64,000 bases of DNA, from contig CM076267.1 of the NCBI GenBank assembly GCA_038380795.1, forward strand, positions 11,205,501-11,269,500, written 5' to 3'. Of this stretch, positions 27,656 to 39,429 are shown in pieces; the stretch's first letter is position 1, and each line of letters opens with the position of its first letter. Origin of the DNA: Pyrocephalus nanus (Eukaryota; Chordata; Aves; Passeriformes; Tyrannidae). The notes beneath the pieces are model-generated. The model made no database searches. It was not told the origin of the DNA and saw only the letters and a program-made list of their open reading frames with translations. The translations under genes and the position numbers were made by a program.

Positions 27656-29051
27656 CATTTCCAGTCCATTCTCTCTAGCTGATCACTGTCGCCAGCCCTA
27701 CTATATAAAACAAACCAGCTTGGGCAAACAAGAGTATGTAACTTATCCATCCCTGCACCTCTCCAGCAATAGCCTCTTGCTGCATAAATCAATGTATTGT
27801 TTACCTGATGAGGCTCAGAATATGAAATCAGGGATTTTCACTGCTCAGTGTGGTTCCTATTAGAAACTTCTGTGACCTCTCTGTTACTGGCAGGTTAGTG
27901 GCAATAAAACATTATACTTTGGCAAGGAAGGCTTTTATTTTCTGTTTTTTCCTGTCTAACAGATGGTTTTTGGTAGAAGTAAGGGTAGAAATTCTCCACA
28001 GCAGTTGCAGGGAGACTTGGCCACATCCACTGGCATTAATTATAATAATTGTCTTTTGTAATTAGCTGTGTGCCAGAGATGGAGGCACAACGTCATGTCT
28101 CTGCTGACTCCGTCTGATTGTTGGGTCCTTTTGTGGATTGCTCTCCCACAACTGGGAAACAGATTGTTTGGGCTGGAATTAGAGAGTTGTAGGTAGGCAG
28201 CAGCTGCTCTTGAGATTTTTTTATATGCTAGTTGGATGTATGAGATCAAATTGGTTTTGTTCATTTAACAGCCTGTTCAGTGGAGGAGGAAGAACAACAT
28301 GAGCCCCTGTAACTCGTAACGCTCTATTCTGGTAGAGGCTCTGCCTTAGGTGACACTTGGGTGTATTTACAACTGTAAATGATCAATTTCTGTTCCCCTG
28401 CAAATGTAGGGAACAGCTCTACACATACCTACTTCTGGTGGAGAAATCCTTAGTCATTGCATGTCATACAAGCCAGTACAGGTGGCATTTGACCTGAAGT
28501 TGGTGTAAGCATTTACTCAGTGAACGTAGCGCTACTGAAATTATGCAGGGATTTTCTCCTTTGCGATTTAAACCTGGAGCTGATCTCACTGTCAAGACCC
28601 TCACATTTAACATGTCAACTTGTGTACAAAAAGAGGGTCTTTCATCCTAGCCTCACTGATGGTAAAGAACCCAGGCTTCCACGTTTCTTTAGCAGGGTTC
28701 CCTGTCAAAAGTTTCACCATTTTTCCTAGGAGAATTTCACACCAGTGGGAACAAGGGACTTACTTGGTATCTCTTACACAGGAAGGATAATCTTCACTGG
28801 AAGTGTGAATATTCCAGGTGGCTTACTGCAATAACCCACATAAGTCATGTGGATAGCAAGGTTGGGATGATAGGGCTTATACTACTAAATTTTCCTCTGG
28901 AACTTAGTCCTTCATATCATGTGTAGCCAGTCATATCAAGCTACAGAGGGCAGAAGTTCTCTATCATTCCTATGTCAGAAGAATCGTAATATTCTCCACA
29001 TTTGATCACATCCTCAGCAATGCTCAGAATCCCCACAACCTGTTTCACCCT

Positions 29052-29235
29052 AAAATCTCAACGCATTTCACAAGCCTAAGTAACTATGGTGTTTTGATAG
29101 GATGAACAGGCAATCTAAGCACCACATCTCCATAAAGCAAGTTAGTGTTCAGAAAGGTTAGAAGAACTGCCCAGACTGTGCTGAGATTCAAATCCAGAGT
29201 TCTTGCTGGCCAGTCCTGCCCCTAAACATCAGACC
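29052..29235 (-). mobile_element. MIR-type amniote SINE
   Basis: The plus strand reads as the reverse complement of a MIR-like SINE over almost its full length. It opens with AATCTCAACGCATTTCACAA (the 'atctcaaagcactttacaaa' end). A long decayed middle follows, then CAGAAAGGTTAGAAGAACTG for the 'agaggttaagtaacttg' core. It closes with GATTCAAATCCAGAGTTCTT and CCAGTCCTGCCCCTAAACAT for the tRNA-related head. Order and spacing are right throughout, making this the best preserved SINE of the type in the window. Confidence 0.68.
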
Positions 29236-30956
29236 TGCACCAGGTGATCTGCTGATGTGATCGATGCACTTCTACTCTTGTCAGGGGTCTCAGACTGAGT
29301 TACTGCTTTGTGATCTGTCTCCTTCAGTGTTGTGGCAAATTGATGTTTCATGTTCAGGGTACGGCATCAATGCAATATTGAAATGAAATCTGATTTGTGT
29401 CACACAGCCCTGACAATGTAGAGACTGCAGTGATGCTGTGAGTGAACAGGTAACCAACCATGCCGAGCCACAAGATGGATGTTGCCCAGAGACAGTCCTG
29501 TGCTGTATGTAACAAAGCTTTGATGATAAAATTATTAAATTCTCAAAGCAAAACAAACAAAGATACTCCACTTTATCTGGAGTAGAAATGCAAGGTGGCT
29601 GCCAACACTGAACTGGGGAAAGAAATCTATGCTCTTTTTCTCTTTGGCCTCGTGACAAGTCAAGGCTGACACCAGGGATGGATCTGATTTTCCTCTGTTC
29701 CATTTGAAGATGTAGGAGCACAACAATACAGCTTATTTTGGTGCCTAAATCAAAACTTTCAGAGAAAATAAGAAAATCTACATTTTACTCCTGCATCAAT
29801 TGCATGATATGACTTCAGCTTATGATACTGCATTGCATTATTAAAGCTAAACTCCAAGGGAGCAGGTGGCCCAATGATGTTATTTCACCTCCCAAGCTGG
29901 TTGGCAAATCTGTCACGTTAACATGAAGTGAGAATAAATATTGGGTGCTGCAGTCAAGAGTTTTTTTCAAAGCAGGGAGTTACTGATGGTAATGGCTATC
30001 AGTGTTAAATGTTTGCATTTTTGGGAAGGAGTTGACTATGGTTTGTACTAGTCGCTCTAGAGGGGAAAAGGAGACAGTATTTTCTTTGAAGACCTTCAAT
30101 TCCCAAACTATTTTGAAAGTTTGGGAGAGTTGGGACTACTGCTTTTCTAAGGGGTGTGTCTGTGTTGAAGCTTAGAGGGTTAATTCTGCAGGCTCAACTG
30201 GAGGAGAAGGCATGGATCAGAGCAGGAAATTCTTACTTGTTGCCTGTCCCTATTCTGTGTACTTTAAATCAGCTCCAAATTGAAAAGAGAAATTTAAATA
30301 TAAAGAAAACCCATATCCAGTGTTTTCAGTATTCAGTAAAAAAACCCCAAAAAACAACACAAGGGAAAGAATCTGCATCTCAATCTCATCGTTGAGATGT
30401 ACTGAATTTGCAGAATGGCTGCAGCAAGTTGTGAATAATGTATGAAAGGGAAAAATTGCTTCCCTGTGCTTCCCTGTGCACAGAGAGAATGCAAACAGCT
30501 GTGCTGCTTGCTGTGTGCTGGTTGCACAGATACACTGGCATCGCTGGGGACCCATGAAGAAGAATGTAGCAAATCCAGAGTTCCCAAGTTTTCCCTCCTA
30601 CTCAGTCCTTAAGAAAGTTTAAAATTACTTTTATTGCTTATAATCAATTTTTGTCCCTTGTCTCTTCTTTTCTCCTCTCTTGGCAAGTGGCCAGTTAAAG
30701 GACGGAAAAGGAATGAAAACCATACACAAAGAGGCCAGATAAGGAAACACAAGCCTAAATACGTTACAGCGAAGAATTTTTTCATTTTGAAGCTCAGCCT
30801 TCCCTTTTTCAATGTTGTTGTTTATTTACAGTAGAAGAGGAATCAGGATTAGTGGGCTTGACAAAAGTCAGTGTCTTCTAATACTACAAACCAAACCTTG
30901 ATTTTTATCTCCTCTGTGTTCACTCACTACCTTGAGTAGTCAATCTAGAGATCAAG
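29236..30956. other. Unique noncoding sequence
   Basis: No gene was recognised. A 10-base unit GCTTCCCTGT is duplicated in tandem at 30458-30477, and a small perfect 8-base-stem hairpin lies at 30376-30399. The minus-strand frame at 29290-29721 (143 codons) has no recognisable product. Confidence 0.5.
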
Positions 30957-31358
30957 TCCTATCAGGAGTGGCTGAGAGCACTCGGGTTCTTTAGTCCGGA
31001 TAAAAGGAGAGTCCTGAAAGGAGCTTGAAACCTACCTGAAAGGAGGTTGTAGCGAGGCGAGGATAGGTCTCTTATCCCAAGTAACAAGTGATAAGACTAG
31101 AAAAAACAGCCTTAAGTTGTGCCATGGGAGGTTTAGCTTGGATAGTAGGAAAAATTTCTGCACTAGATGGGTTGTAAAGCACTGGAACAAGCTGCCCTGG
31201 AGAGTGATTGAGTTGCCACCCCTAGAGGTGTTTAAATGACCTGTAGCTGTCATTTAGTTCATAACTTAGGGACATGTTTAGTGGTGGACTTGGCAGTGCT
31301 GGGATAATGGTTGGACTCAATGATCTTAGAGGTCTTTTCCAACCTAAAAAAGCCTAAA
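30957..31358 (+). mobile_element. CR1 LINE, truncated 3' portion
   Basis: This is about 400 bases of the CR1 3' region in plus orientation. Recognisable blocks include AGGAGTGGCTGAGAGCACTC, ACCTACCTGAAAGGAGGTTG, CAAGTAACAAGTGATAAGAC, GGAACAAGCTGCCCTGGAGA, TTTAGTGGTGGACTTGGCAG and GGTTGGACTCAATGATCTTA. Relative to the usual sequence, a short deletion removes part of the segment between the 'gagacctcat' and 'ctacctgaaagg' blocks. The octamer tail is gone and is replaced by A-rich sequence. It abuts a second, different CR1 fragment directly downstream. Confidence 0.93.
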
Positions 31359-31365
31359 AACCCAA

Positions 31366-31992
31366 CCATATGAAGTTCAATAAGGGAAAGTGCTGGATTC
31401 TGCACCTGGGATGGGGCAACCCTGGACATATGGACAGACTGGGGAATGAGATGCTGGAAGGCAGTGCCGGGAAAGGAACTTGGGGGTCCTGGTCAGTGGC
31501 AAGTTGAATATGAGCCAGCAGTGCCCTGGCAGCCAGGAGGGCCAACCCTGTCCTTGGGGGCATCAGGCACAGCATTGCCAGCCAGTCCAGGGAGGGGATT
31601 GTCCCGCTCTGCTCTGACCTGGAGCGGCCTCAACTGGAATATTGTGGCAGTTTTAGGCACTGCAATATAAGAAAGATATTAAGCTGTTAGAGAGTGTCCA
31701 AAGGAGGGCAACAGAGATGGTGAAGGGCCTTGAGGGGAAGCCGAATGAGGAGGGTCTGAAGGCACTTGGTCTGTTCACCTGGAGAAGAGGAGACAGGGGA
31801 GACCTCACTGCAGTTACAACTTCCTTGTGAGGGCAAGAGAAGGGGCAGATAGGCACTGATTTCTTCTCTGGGGTGATCAGTGACAGGACCCAAGGTGATG
31901 GCCTGAAGTTGTGTCAGAGAAGGTTTGGATTAGATATTAGAAAAAGATTCTTCACCCAGAAGGTGTTTGGGCACTGAACAGGCTCCTCAGAA
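31366..31992 (+). mobile_element. CR1 LINE of another subfamily, internal fragment
   Basis: It starts with the CR1 reverse-transcriptase C-terminal coding region: translation from 31369 gives [14 protein letters not shown], the conserved end of the ORF2 protein, soon broken by frameshifts. It continues through AGCCAGCAGTGCCCTGGCAG, GTGTCCAAAGGAGGGCAACA, GATGGTGAAGGGCCTTGAGG, GACAGGACCCAAGGTGATGG and AAAAGATTCTTCACCCAGAA. These are typical of the longer CR1-Y-like type, in contrast to the neighbour upstream. The last part of the 3' end is missing after the GGCTCCTCAG block. It is degenerate and non-autonomous. Confidence 0.88.
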
Positions 31993-33769
31993 TGTGAGTT
32001 ACCTTTATGGTGGTGTTAAATAAGGTTTAGGGCCAGCAGGACACCAGTCTCTTTTAGAAGGTTATATGAACTCATGTTTTTGGAAGAGAAGGGGAACAAA
32101 CACAAGCCCATTACTTACTTAGCTTTCATTTGAATGAATTAAGCTTTTAATTTTCTTTTTAAAGTAAGCTTTAAATCCTGCACTCTGAATTTAAATAGGT
32201 GAGTGACTAGCAAAACACAGCTCAAAGAGCTGTCCCTCACTTCTAGGAGAAACTTTTCTCTGATGTGCTGAAGAAAACACAGACAATTAGTCATTTTTAT
32301 GCTTTCAAAGCATCGGTTTGATGGTGCCAACCTTTTTCTGACAGATCTCGTCTACTTCAGTTATCTGCCACTCCAGTTTATGAGGTTTCTAGGGCAACTG
32401 TCATCTTTGTAGTCAGCCACCCAGCATACTCCCAGGATTCATAGAAGGATGCTTTTCCTTTAGCACTCCTAGATTTCAGTAGCTCAGTTTCTAAAACCAC
32501 AACAGCAAAATATTATTATTTATGAGAACAGGTGAATGATTTCTTGTTTTGGATTTTTGCAAGCCTGGTGGTTAGGAAGGCTTCAGCTTTCTCCTCTGTC
32601 AAGTGTCTTCATAGGCAAGGGATCTTGGCCAAGAAGATTGTTGTAACTCTCTTGAACTTTGTTGGAAGTAACATTAGCTCCATTGCTCTGGAAAAATGTA
32701 GTTGTCTCAACCTGGCAGCTGGGCTTCTCATAAGAGGAACAGGAGAGGTGAAGAAAAAGGCAGTGTAAACAAAGAACTCTGAACTGGTAGTGCTGAGAGG
32801 GGGAGCTTCTGCAGACTGTCCATGGAATCACTTCTGTCAAAGACTCAGTATATCTGAGGAAGATGATATGGGATTATTTGTATTAGTAGAACTGGGTCCT
32901 AAAAGGACAGGAGCTAGTTTCCTGGCTAAAGGAGATGGGAAACTTTGCTCTCTAAGTCCACAGCCTGGGGGAGTTCAATGGGATGCTGTGGTTCCAGAAT
33001 GCTTGTTCAAATATGTTTTTTTCTGGGGAACAGGAAAACAGTTAACCATGCTACCTGAAAAGAAAAAAATAATCTGATTAGTCTGAAATTCCGAATTCTG
33101 GGGGAAAATGTGTGTACATGTTATGATAATTAAGTATGTTTGGCTCCAAAGTAAAGTCTCTGTTCTTAGAACACTTGTGAAATACGATCATTTTATCATT
33201 CCATGTAAGATGGATGGATAGTGATAAAGAGATGTAAGGAAGCAGCACCACAGCTGGATGCAGGTTAAGACAAGAGGAATGGAGTTCCAGCGATGTATTT
33301 GCAGAAACATTACCCTGTGTATTAACTTTGTGTTCCAGTGGTGTCTGAGAGCTCTTTGACAACATTTTTAGGCTGGATATTGTATATTTGAAAAGCATCT
33401 AGAGTGTTGGTGGCAGGTATTGAGGAAGCAGTATTCTTCATTGCCCATGGGTATCATTCTTCCTGCACTGTGTAGAGGCAGCAGCCAGACAGTTTCCAGG
33501 CCAAAATGTAACAAAGAGGCTTGTTGGCTCCATAGCTAGCTAAGGATAAATGGGTACCATGCTTTTCACCAGACCTTCTCTATGGGGTGGTAGAGGGACA
33601 AGGAAACGCAATTTGCCATTGAAAATAAATGATAAAGTTACTTATAATGCTTACTCTTCCAGCTGGAGCCTGTTTGCTAACACCATCCACCCCAGCCACT
33701 AATGCTTCCCGCTTCCCTGATGAGTGGCCATTTTCTACTGCTGGCTTGGTGTAAGAATATCATGAATAG
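31993..33769. other. Unique noncoding sequence
   Basis: No gene or further repeat was recognised. Open frames reach 106 codons (minus strand, 33078-33398) without any match to a known family. Confidence 0.5.
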
Positions 33770-33773
33770 GATT

Positions 33774-34342
33774 TTTTTTATTTATTTATTAGCTGTGTTA
33801 ATGTGGCACATAGGAGCTGCATTACGTTGGGCACAGTACAAACACATTTATTTAGACTTGTGTGAAAATTACTAATGAGAGAAGATGGCTGGCCAAAGCT
33901 GTAGGCATTCTGACACCTCTGAATAAAACAGTGACATCCCAACAGTGTTTAAAGTGATGATTCCAGCAGAAGCTCAGCCAGCTGCTTCCAGAAACTCCTA
34001 CAGAATACCATTAGCCTTCTCTAAATAGACTATAAAACAGAAAACTTGACAAACGTTAGGAGATGGTCTTTACCCTGAAGTGTTTACAGTCCAAAGCTTC
34101 CATCCTTCAGAGAAGTGTCTACTTATATGACGCATCCAGTGAGAAGATGCTGTTACTCCTCTTCTTTAAAATTATGCATGGCTCCGGATGGTCAAGATAG
34201 AAAGTGAAGGGAGAAGAAAGTAAAAATCTGACTTGCTTGCAAAGAAAGAAAAGGTGGAGACTTAAACCTGAAAGGAGTTGCCCGAGGCCACCTAGAGAGT
34301 CAGTGGCAGAGCCCAGAATAGAAGCCAGATGTTCTAAGTTTG
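33774..34342 (-). mobile_element. Amniote MIR-like SINE, interrupted
   Basis: Three ordered pieces match one amniote-wide MIR-like element read in reverse complement. 33774-33848 holds the 'gcacctaggagc' line followed by TTGGGCACAGTACAAACACA. 34060-34096 holds AGATGGTCTTTACCCTGAAG and GTTTACAGTCCAAAG, the 'agacagtccctgccccgaagagcttacagtct' line. 34270-34342 holds GGAGTTGCCCGAGGCCACCT, GAGTCAGTGGCAGAGCCCAG and AATAGAAGCCAGATGTTCTA. In better preserved copies of such elements the first two pieces are nearly adjacent. Here about 210 bases separate them, so unrelated sequence seems to have been inserted. Confidence 0.65.
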
Positions 34343-36106
34343 TGAATATGTGCCTTAACAAGAATTTAGCATGGGGATATTTTCCTTCAAAGTCTGTTTT
34401 CGTCTCCCTTTTGAATGTCTTTTTTTTTTTTTTTTAATAATTTTTTATAAGGTTATCTAAAGAATGACATGGGGAGTTGCAAATAAAAATGATACACTGA
34501 GGAGTCCGAGCTTTGGGACATTTGCTAGGGTTCTGATTTATCGTGAGCAAGAAGAGCTGCTCTGATCCTAACTCTTAGGTAGGAACCTTAAATATTATAA
34601 GAGCCTATAAATATTTGCTTTGTTTGCAGTGAAGAGTACAGGAAGTTCTGAGTTAGCCTAATTTAGGCTTCAATATAGGCTATTTATGTACTACCTCCTG
34701 GGACCACCTCTGATTACTGAAAGAGTGACCTTATTGGAAACCAACAAGTAGGTCTGCAGTTAATTATAAAGGGTTCAGAGCTTGCTGCAGAGCCCTAACA
34801 ATGGTATTTTTGTGGATGATGTTACGTGTTTTTACTTAACAGTTCAAATCAGGAGAGCTAAAACAGATGGCATACTTGTTACTGCTCTCTGAGAACACCT
34901 ATAGAAAAGACACTGATAATAACAGAGAGGCCAAGCCTAACAGGTCAGGAGAAATGGCAAAGATCAGGCTGTCTGGCCTCACTAATTACCATCTGAAAGC
35001 AATAATGAACTGGTCAGTGGGGTCAGGAACAGGTGATGCTGTGTGGAGAGGGAGAAAGAGGGATTTGTTTATCTTCTGCATTTGGAAGAAGTAGTTTTAA
35101 ACATTCTTTCCTCTTTTTTGATTTTACAATAATGGCGGTGACTTAATCTAATCTAAATGTGGCTTTTGGAGAAAATCTGCTCTAGGACGCTTCCAAAATA
35201 ATTTCCTGCAGGAAAAAAACACTATCTCTGAGTACAGTTCAGGGTAATGTCTGAAGAGAGAAGTGTAAAAAGCTGACTTATGGGGCAGCAAGTTTATACA
35301 CAGGATGATGCTCCTCTGGGGCATCATAGAAAATGATTATACCAGATTTTGTTCATCAAGGCAAAGTAAGCTAAATCAGATACAAGGCAAAGCCCTTAGG
35401 AGGAGGAGGAACGTATTCAATTTAGTGAGGCAACTGTGATAGTAATTAAAGCCCAGATGGAAACCTTTGAGTGTGGCTGGCGTCTGTGTATCCGCTGTGT
35501 TTTTTCTGTTAACTTGACATTATAAAAGGAGCACCCAAAGAATAAAGAGATGGTGTTTGAAATTTCATCAGTCAAGCACTGTCCCAAATTTGATTTATTG
35601 TAAACAATCTACAAAAATTGCTTTGGGTGTATATGATACAGACAGGGAGTTTTCTCAAGTGGTAATTCACAAAGAAAGAAATTGTACATTATTTCTACAT
35701 TTGTCTTTGCTGAAATGCAGTCAGGATTAATTACACCATTTGCCAGCTCTGACTGTGAACCTCTTGTACTTCGGACATATGGACAGAATTTTATTCTACT
35801 GTTACATATTCTCTCTGAAGCAGAATGCTGTTTACTTTATGAGGATATACACTGAAAGATTTCAATAAAAAACCCCATATAATAAAAAAAAATAATGAAA
35901 AAATGGGGATTAAAAGGGGAAACATTGTCCTAGTTTTCCCCTGTAATACACAAGCCAAGAGCAAAGGATGGTGCTGTATGGAAACACTGTTTAAAGGGTT
36001 AGGAAAATGTACGGAGTGATTTGCTGTTCTTGCTGAACGGCGGGTCGGGGGCGGCTGTAACTCTGCTGGGCTGTCGCACACACTGGGAGCCTCGAGTGTC
36101 TCCTAC
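34343..36106. other. Unique noncoding sequence, A/T runs
   Basis: A long T run lies at 34420-34435, and an A-rich, low-complexity patch lies at about 35867-35905. No gene was recognised. A small GC- and CpG-richer patch at 36035-36080 lies just outside the candidate exon that follows. Confidence 0.5.
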
Positions 36107-36313
36107 CTTGTGTTTGAGTCATTACTTTATCTGGAGCAGACTGCTTCCAGTCCCAAATCCTCCAGCATATGCACTGCTTGATTCCTAGTGGAGGCCTGTA
36201 TGTGGTGATGGGATTTACTACTGCCACTTGAGGAACTGGTGAATTGAACATGCTCATGTTGGCCTGGTTTGACAGGCTGGGCTCAGGGTGCATCGTGGGT
36301 TGGCCTTTGGTGT
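36107..36313 (-). CDS. Candidate internal coding exon, product unknown
   Basis: On the minus strand a CCCCCATGCTCAG acceptor-like sequence ends at 36314, and a good donor (ACAAG followed by GTAGGAG) begins at 36106. The 207 bases between are fully open in one frame, 69 codons long, entered after the first codon base and left after the first base of another codon. This makes a symmetric phase 1-1 exon that could be skipped without a frame change. The product begins TKGQPTMHPEPSLSNQ and has a low-complexity Ser/Asn/Pro/Val-rich first half (FNSPVPQVAVVNPITTYRPP), then a Cys/Trp-rich part (QCICWRIWDWKQ) and TQTQ at the end. The first half resembles disordered parts of transcriptional or signalling proteins in style only. 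I do not recognise the protein. It may be an alternative exon, a noncoding RNA exon or chance. An internal ATG lies at 36293. Confidence 0.22.
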
Positions 36314-39300
36314 CTGAGCATGGGGGAAGAGTTTGTTTTTTGGAGCAAGGTAAATGTATGAAAAAAAAAAGGGCAGAGGGAAGATAGTCCTCTTTGGGTG
36401 TGTTAGATGGCTTTTCCCCATATCATCTGTAAACATGTATTTAGGGGCTTTTGAAGCAGTCTGTTTCTCCCTAGACAGACCAGTTTATTGGCATTTTGTG
36501 ATGTTACAGTTGCAGGCAAAGCTGTAGTTAAGCATGTGTAATTAGTGACAGTATTAATGGTCTTTAACAATACTGACTCCAGGCACTGGTGTTTTCCCTG
36601 AGTTTTCATTACGTTTATGCTGATAATGGCTTACATCCTTTTTACTAAATCCATGTTGCCAAAATCCTTCTGGTGATTTTCACTTAAAAAAGTATCTCCA
36701 TGTGAGCATATTTCCCCCACATATGCTGTCAGTCTTCATTTTTTTTTTTTTTTGCACGGAAGTACACAGGGCCTCTTTTACAGTCTATATTTTGCAATAA
36801 CAACAAAGAACCTCGTTCCTTAATTATATTAAGCTTTCTTTTAATGGAGATTTTTTTGAAGAGTTCTGCTCTTAATCCACTTGCTCTGTGGCTCCTGTGC
36901 TCCCTGCAAATGGTTCACTGCTCACTGATGAGAGCCCAAAACCCTGAATCCCACAACTCATGAATTTAAGACAGATTAAATTTTCAGATCTAATTTTATT
37001 TTAATCTTCGTTTTATCTCCACATTTAATAGCAGAGGGCATCACAGGTGTATGTCTATGGAAGGTGTTTTTTTACATAAGTCAGGACAGCACCTATAACT
37101 TTGCAAGTGGAGTCACAGTTGAGGGCTCTGTGATCAATCCTCTGGAAAGGGATGAGAGACTCGCAAGTTGATAAAAGAATTGAGTGTAGTGCAAAAGAGG
37201 AGCCTATTCCTGATCAACTTTTCAATCAGCTCTTCACCTATCATCCTGTGGCTTTGCTTAAAGACAAACTAATTGTAATAATAATAAAATAAAGCAAAAC
37301 CCAGCAACCCTTTTTTATTCCCTACAGCCAACATCTTGTGAAGTTTATAATACCACAGGTTATATTTATGGGTCTTATACCCCTAAAGGGGGTCTGTGGT
37401 AGTTTTGTCTGCAGTATCATTGGCACCATGGGACTGGGGTCTGAATCTTACATCAGTGTACATAAGAGGAGGCTCGAGAGATTTATAATGGGAAAATGCT
37501 GACAGCTCCATAATTTATTGCAAGGCTAATGGCAGCACTGTAGTTCCTGACAGCTCTAAATCCTTGTTCTCTAGGCTAGTTTGTTTCTAATACACTCCCT
37601 TTGCTGGATCTTCCCCCACCCTCTCTCTGGATGAATGGACTGGTGAATATCTATATTGCTGCATTTTCCTTTGGTATTTTAACAGCCTTTCACTTTTAGG
37701 ACTTCCCATTGTTGAAATTTGTAAGAGATTTCAAGAACTTCACAGCAGAAAGGCTTTTTCATATAATTTGCCTTTTTTCTTGTTTTTCCTTCCCCAGCCT
37801 GGAGTATCTTACATATTCATTGTCACACCGGATACTCCAGCAGCAGCTTTACATTTTCAAGCCCTGGTACTTTGCTGTGTCCGAAAAATGGGCAGACACT
37901 GAACAATACCTACTTTTTAACTTATTTGAGGAGAATGCTGTGCATCTGCATAATGGTTTCACACAGAAAGTGCTTTATCTTCATGAGTTAGTGAGTCAGT
38001 TTAGGGGTATTCTATTGGCAAAAGCTTTCAGAGAAATTATGCATGGTAAATTAATGAAGGCCGTCTGAGGTATTATTGTGTGTGAATGCACATGCCATTA
38101 GAATCAATGGCTGGCTGAAAAAAGTTAACGGTCATTAAGGGACTGTGAAAAAGGCCAGTGGACACAGATTTACTCTCTTGCAGGGCTCTGGTTGGGTTAG
38201 GTGAAGACAGAGATTGCTATTTGCCTCCAGGCCACAGGACAGCCCAGGCTTTGTGCTTTCCTGTCCCCATTTCTCTTGGCTCCTGTCAGTGGCAGATTTA
38301 CAAGAGCCTGCAAGAGCCTGTCTTCTGAGGAGGCAGAGAACATCTTCCAAGCAGGTAAAGACCTTTGCATCACTTTTCCTTATTTTGCAAGTGGTTGGTA
38401 ACAGAAAGTCCAAGTGCGTGAGCTTGAAAGGGCTTAAAACCTCTGACCGTCTCCATGGTGGTGTGAAAGGGAGCTCTTTCACGGAGAGATTGCAAAAGGG
38501 AGGGTACTGTTGATTTTAAATGATGCCACCTTATCTCATGGTGAGTCTTTCAAATATTGCTCACTTGAGTAGTGGGGTATTGCCTCCAATTTATGTTCAG
38601 ATAGCAAGAAAATAAACTGAGCACTGCAGCAGATCTGACCATTAGCCAGTGGTGTGGGAAATGGAGTGCTAAATGCCAACTGGAGATTAGACAACTGTGT
38701 ACCATTGCTGGCACTTCAGCTGTGAATTTGTCATACACAAAGTATAAGTGACGGGAGCTATTTCCTGGGCACCTGTATTCCCCTGGGCTGTGTCCTTTCC
38801 CTTGAGCAATGTAGATTTTTTTTTTTTCCCCACTTTGTATTTTGGATGCGGTGATTCTGACTGAAATAAAATGCATGGAGAAAAGTAATGATTTGATATC
38901 GTCTTGCTGCTGCCAAAAGAAATATAAAAGAGTCTTTGATCTTGGGGCTTTAAAAAAGTGAGCTGGACCAGTTACTTACACTTACTGACCTAAGTAAGTG
39001 ATAAAGCGACTGTGTCAAAGTTTAATTAGTCTTGATCAAGATAACTTTTTAAGATTTAGAACTAGTGGCCTTTTGAAGAAGTAAGGCTTCTAGTTGTCAT
39101 TTTTGCAACAACATGTCCTTCTATCATACTTTCTGTGTCTCCAGCATAAAGAGTTTTCATTTTAAAGGAAAAGAGAAATGGTTCATTTGATGGAGATTAG
39201 CACAGACAAGCTTACTAATATTTGAAGGCAATTTCTCTGCCTTACCTTTTTCTCGATTTCATATCCCACAGAGATTACCTCAGACTGCCGTTGTTAGTCA

Positions 39301-39429
39301 CCATTATTTATATAAAGATATGTAATGCGTTTGTGCTTGAGGGGTCGTCTGTAACGAGGTATGCAATTTCAGATTGTAGAGACTGGCAGGAATTACTGTG
39401 AAGAATTGCTTTCCAGTGACAGCTTTATC
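36314..39429. other. Unique noncoding sequence
   Basis: A T run lies at 36739-36753 and another at 38816-38827. The frame at 37709-38068 (119 codons, plus) runs on after a good pyrimidine-rich acceptor (CCTTCCCCAG at 37788-37797), but no convincing donor or known homology supports it. A 10-base perfect tandem duplication lies at 38301-38320. A splice-like pair (TCTCTTGCAG before 38184, GTAAAG after 38354) encloses sequence with stops in all three frames, so any exon there would be noncoding. Confidence 0.5.
38301..38320 (+). repeat. Two perfect 10-base tandem units
   Basis: CAAGAGCCTG occurs twice head to tail. It is a small slippage duplication in noncoding sequence. Confidence 0.85.

Larger units (their letters stand above)
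20416..29051. other. Unique noncoding sequence with micro-duplications
   Basis: No coding gene was recognised. 21390-21740 is strikingly purine-rich on the plus strand. Two-copy tandem units lie at 23029-23052 (12 bases), 23794-23815 (11 bases) and 25912-25927 (8 bases), and an A-rich 23-base-period repeat lies at 24784-24826. A CAG run of five units lies at 27641-27655. Open frames are all under 125 codons and have no known match. Confidence 0.5.

Noticed and set aside
37799..37840. Perfect 10-base inverted repeat (CTGGAGTATC / GATACTCCAG, 22-base loop)
   Set aside because: About one or two such hairpins are expected by chance in 64 kb when loops up to 30 bases are allowed.
37709..38068. 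119-codon frame following a strong pyrimidine-rich acceptor (ends 37797)
   Set aside because: No consensus donor closes it, the peptide is unrecognised, and other frames after the same acceptor close quickly.
38184..38354. Segment bounded by TCTCTTGCAG and GTAAAG
   Set aside because: All three frames contain stops, so it is not a coding exon; a noncoding exon cannot be shown from sequence.
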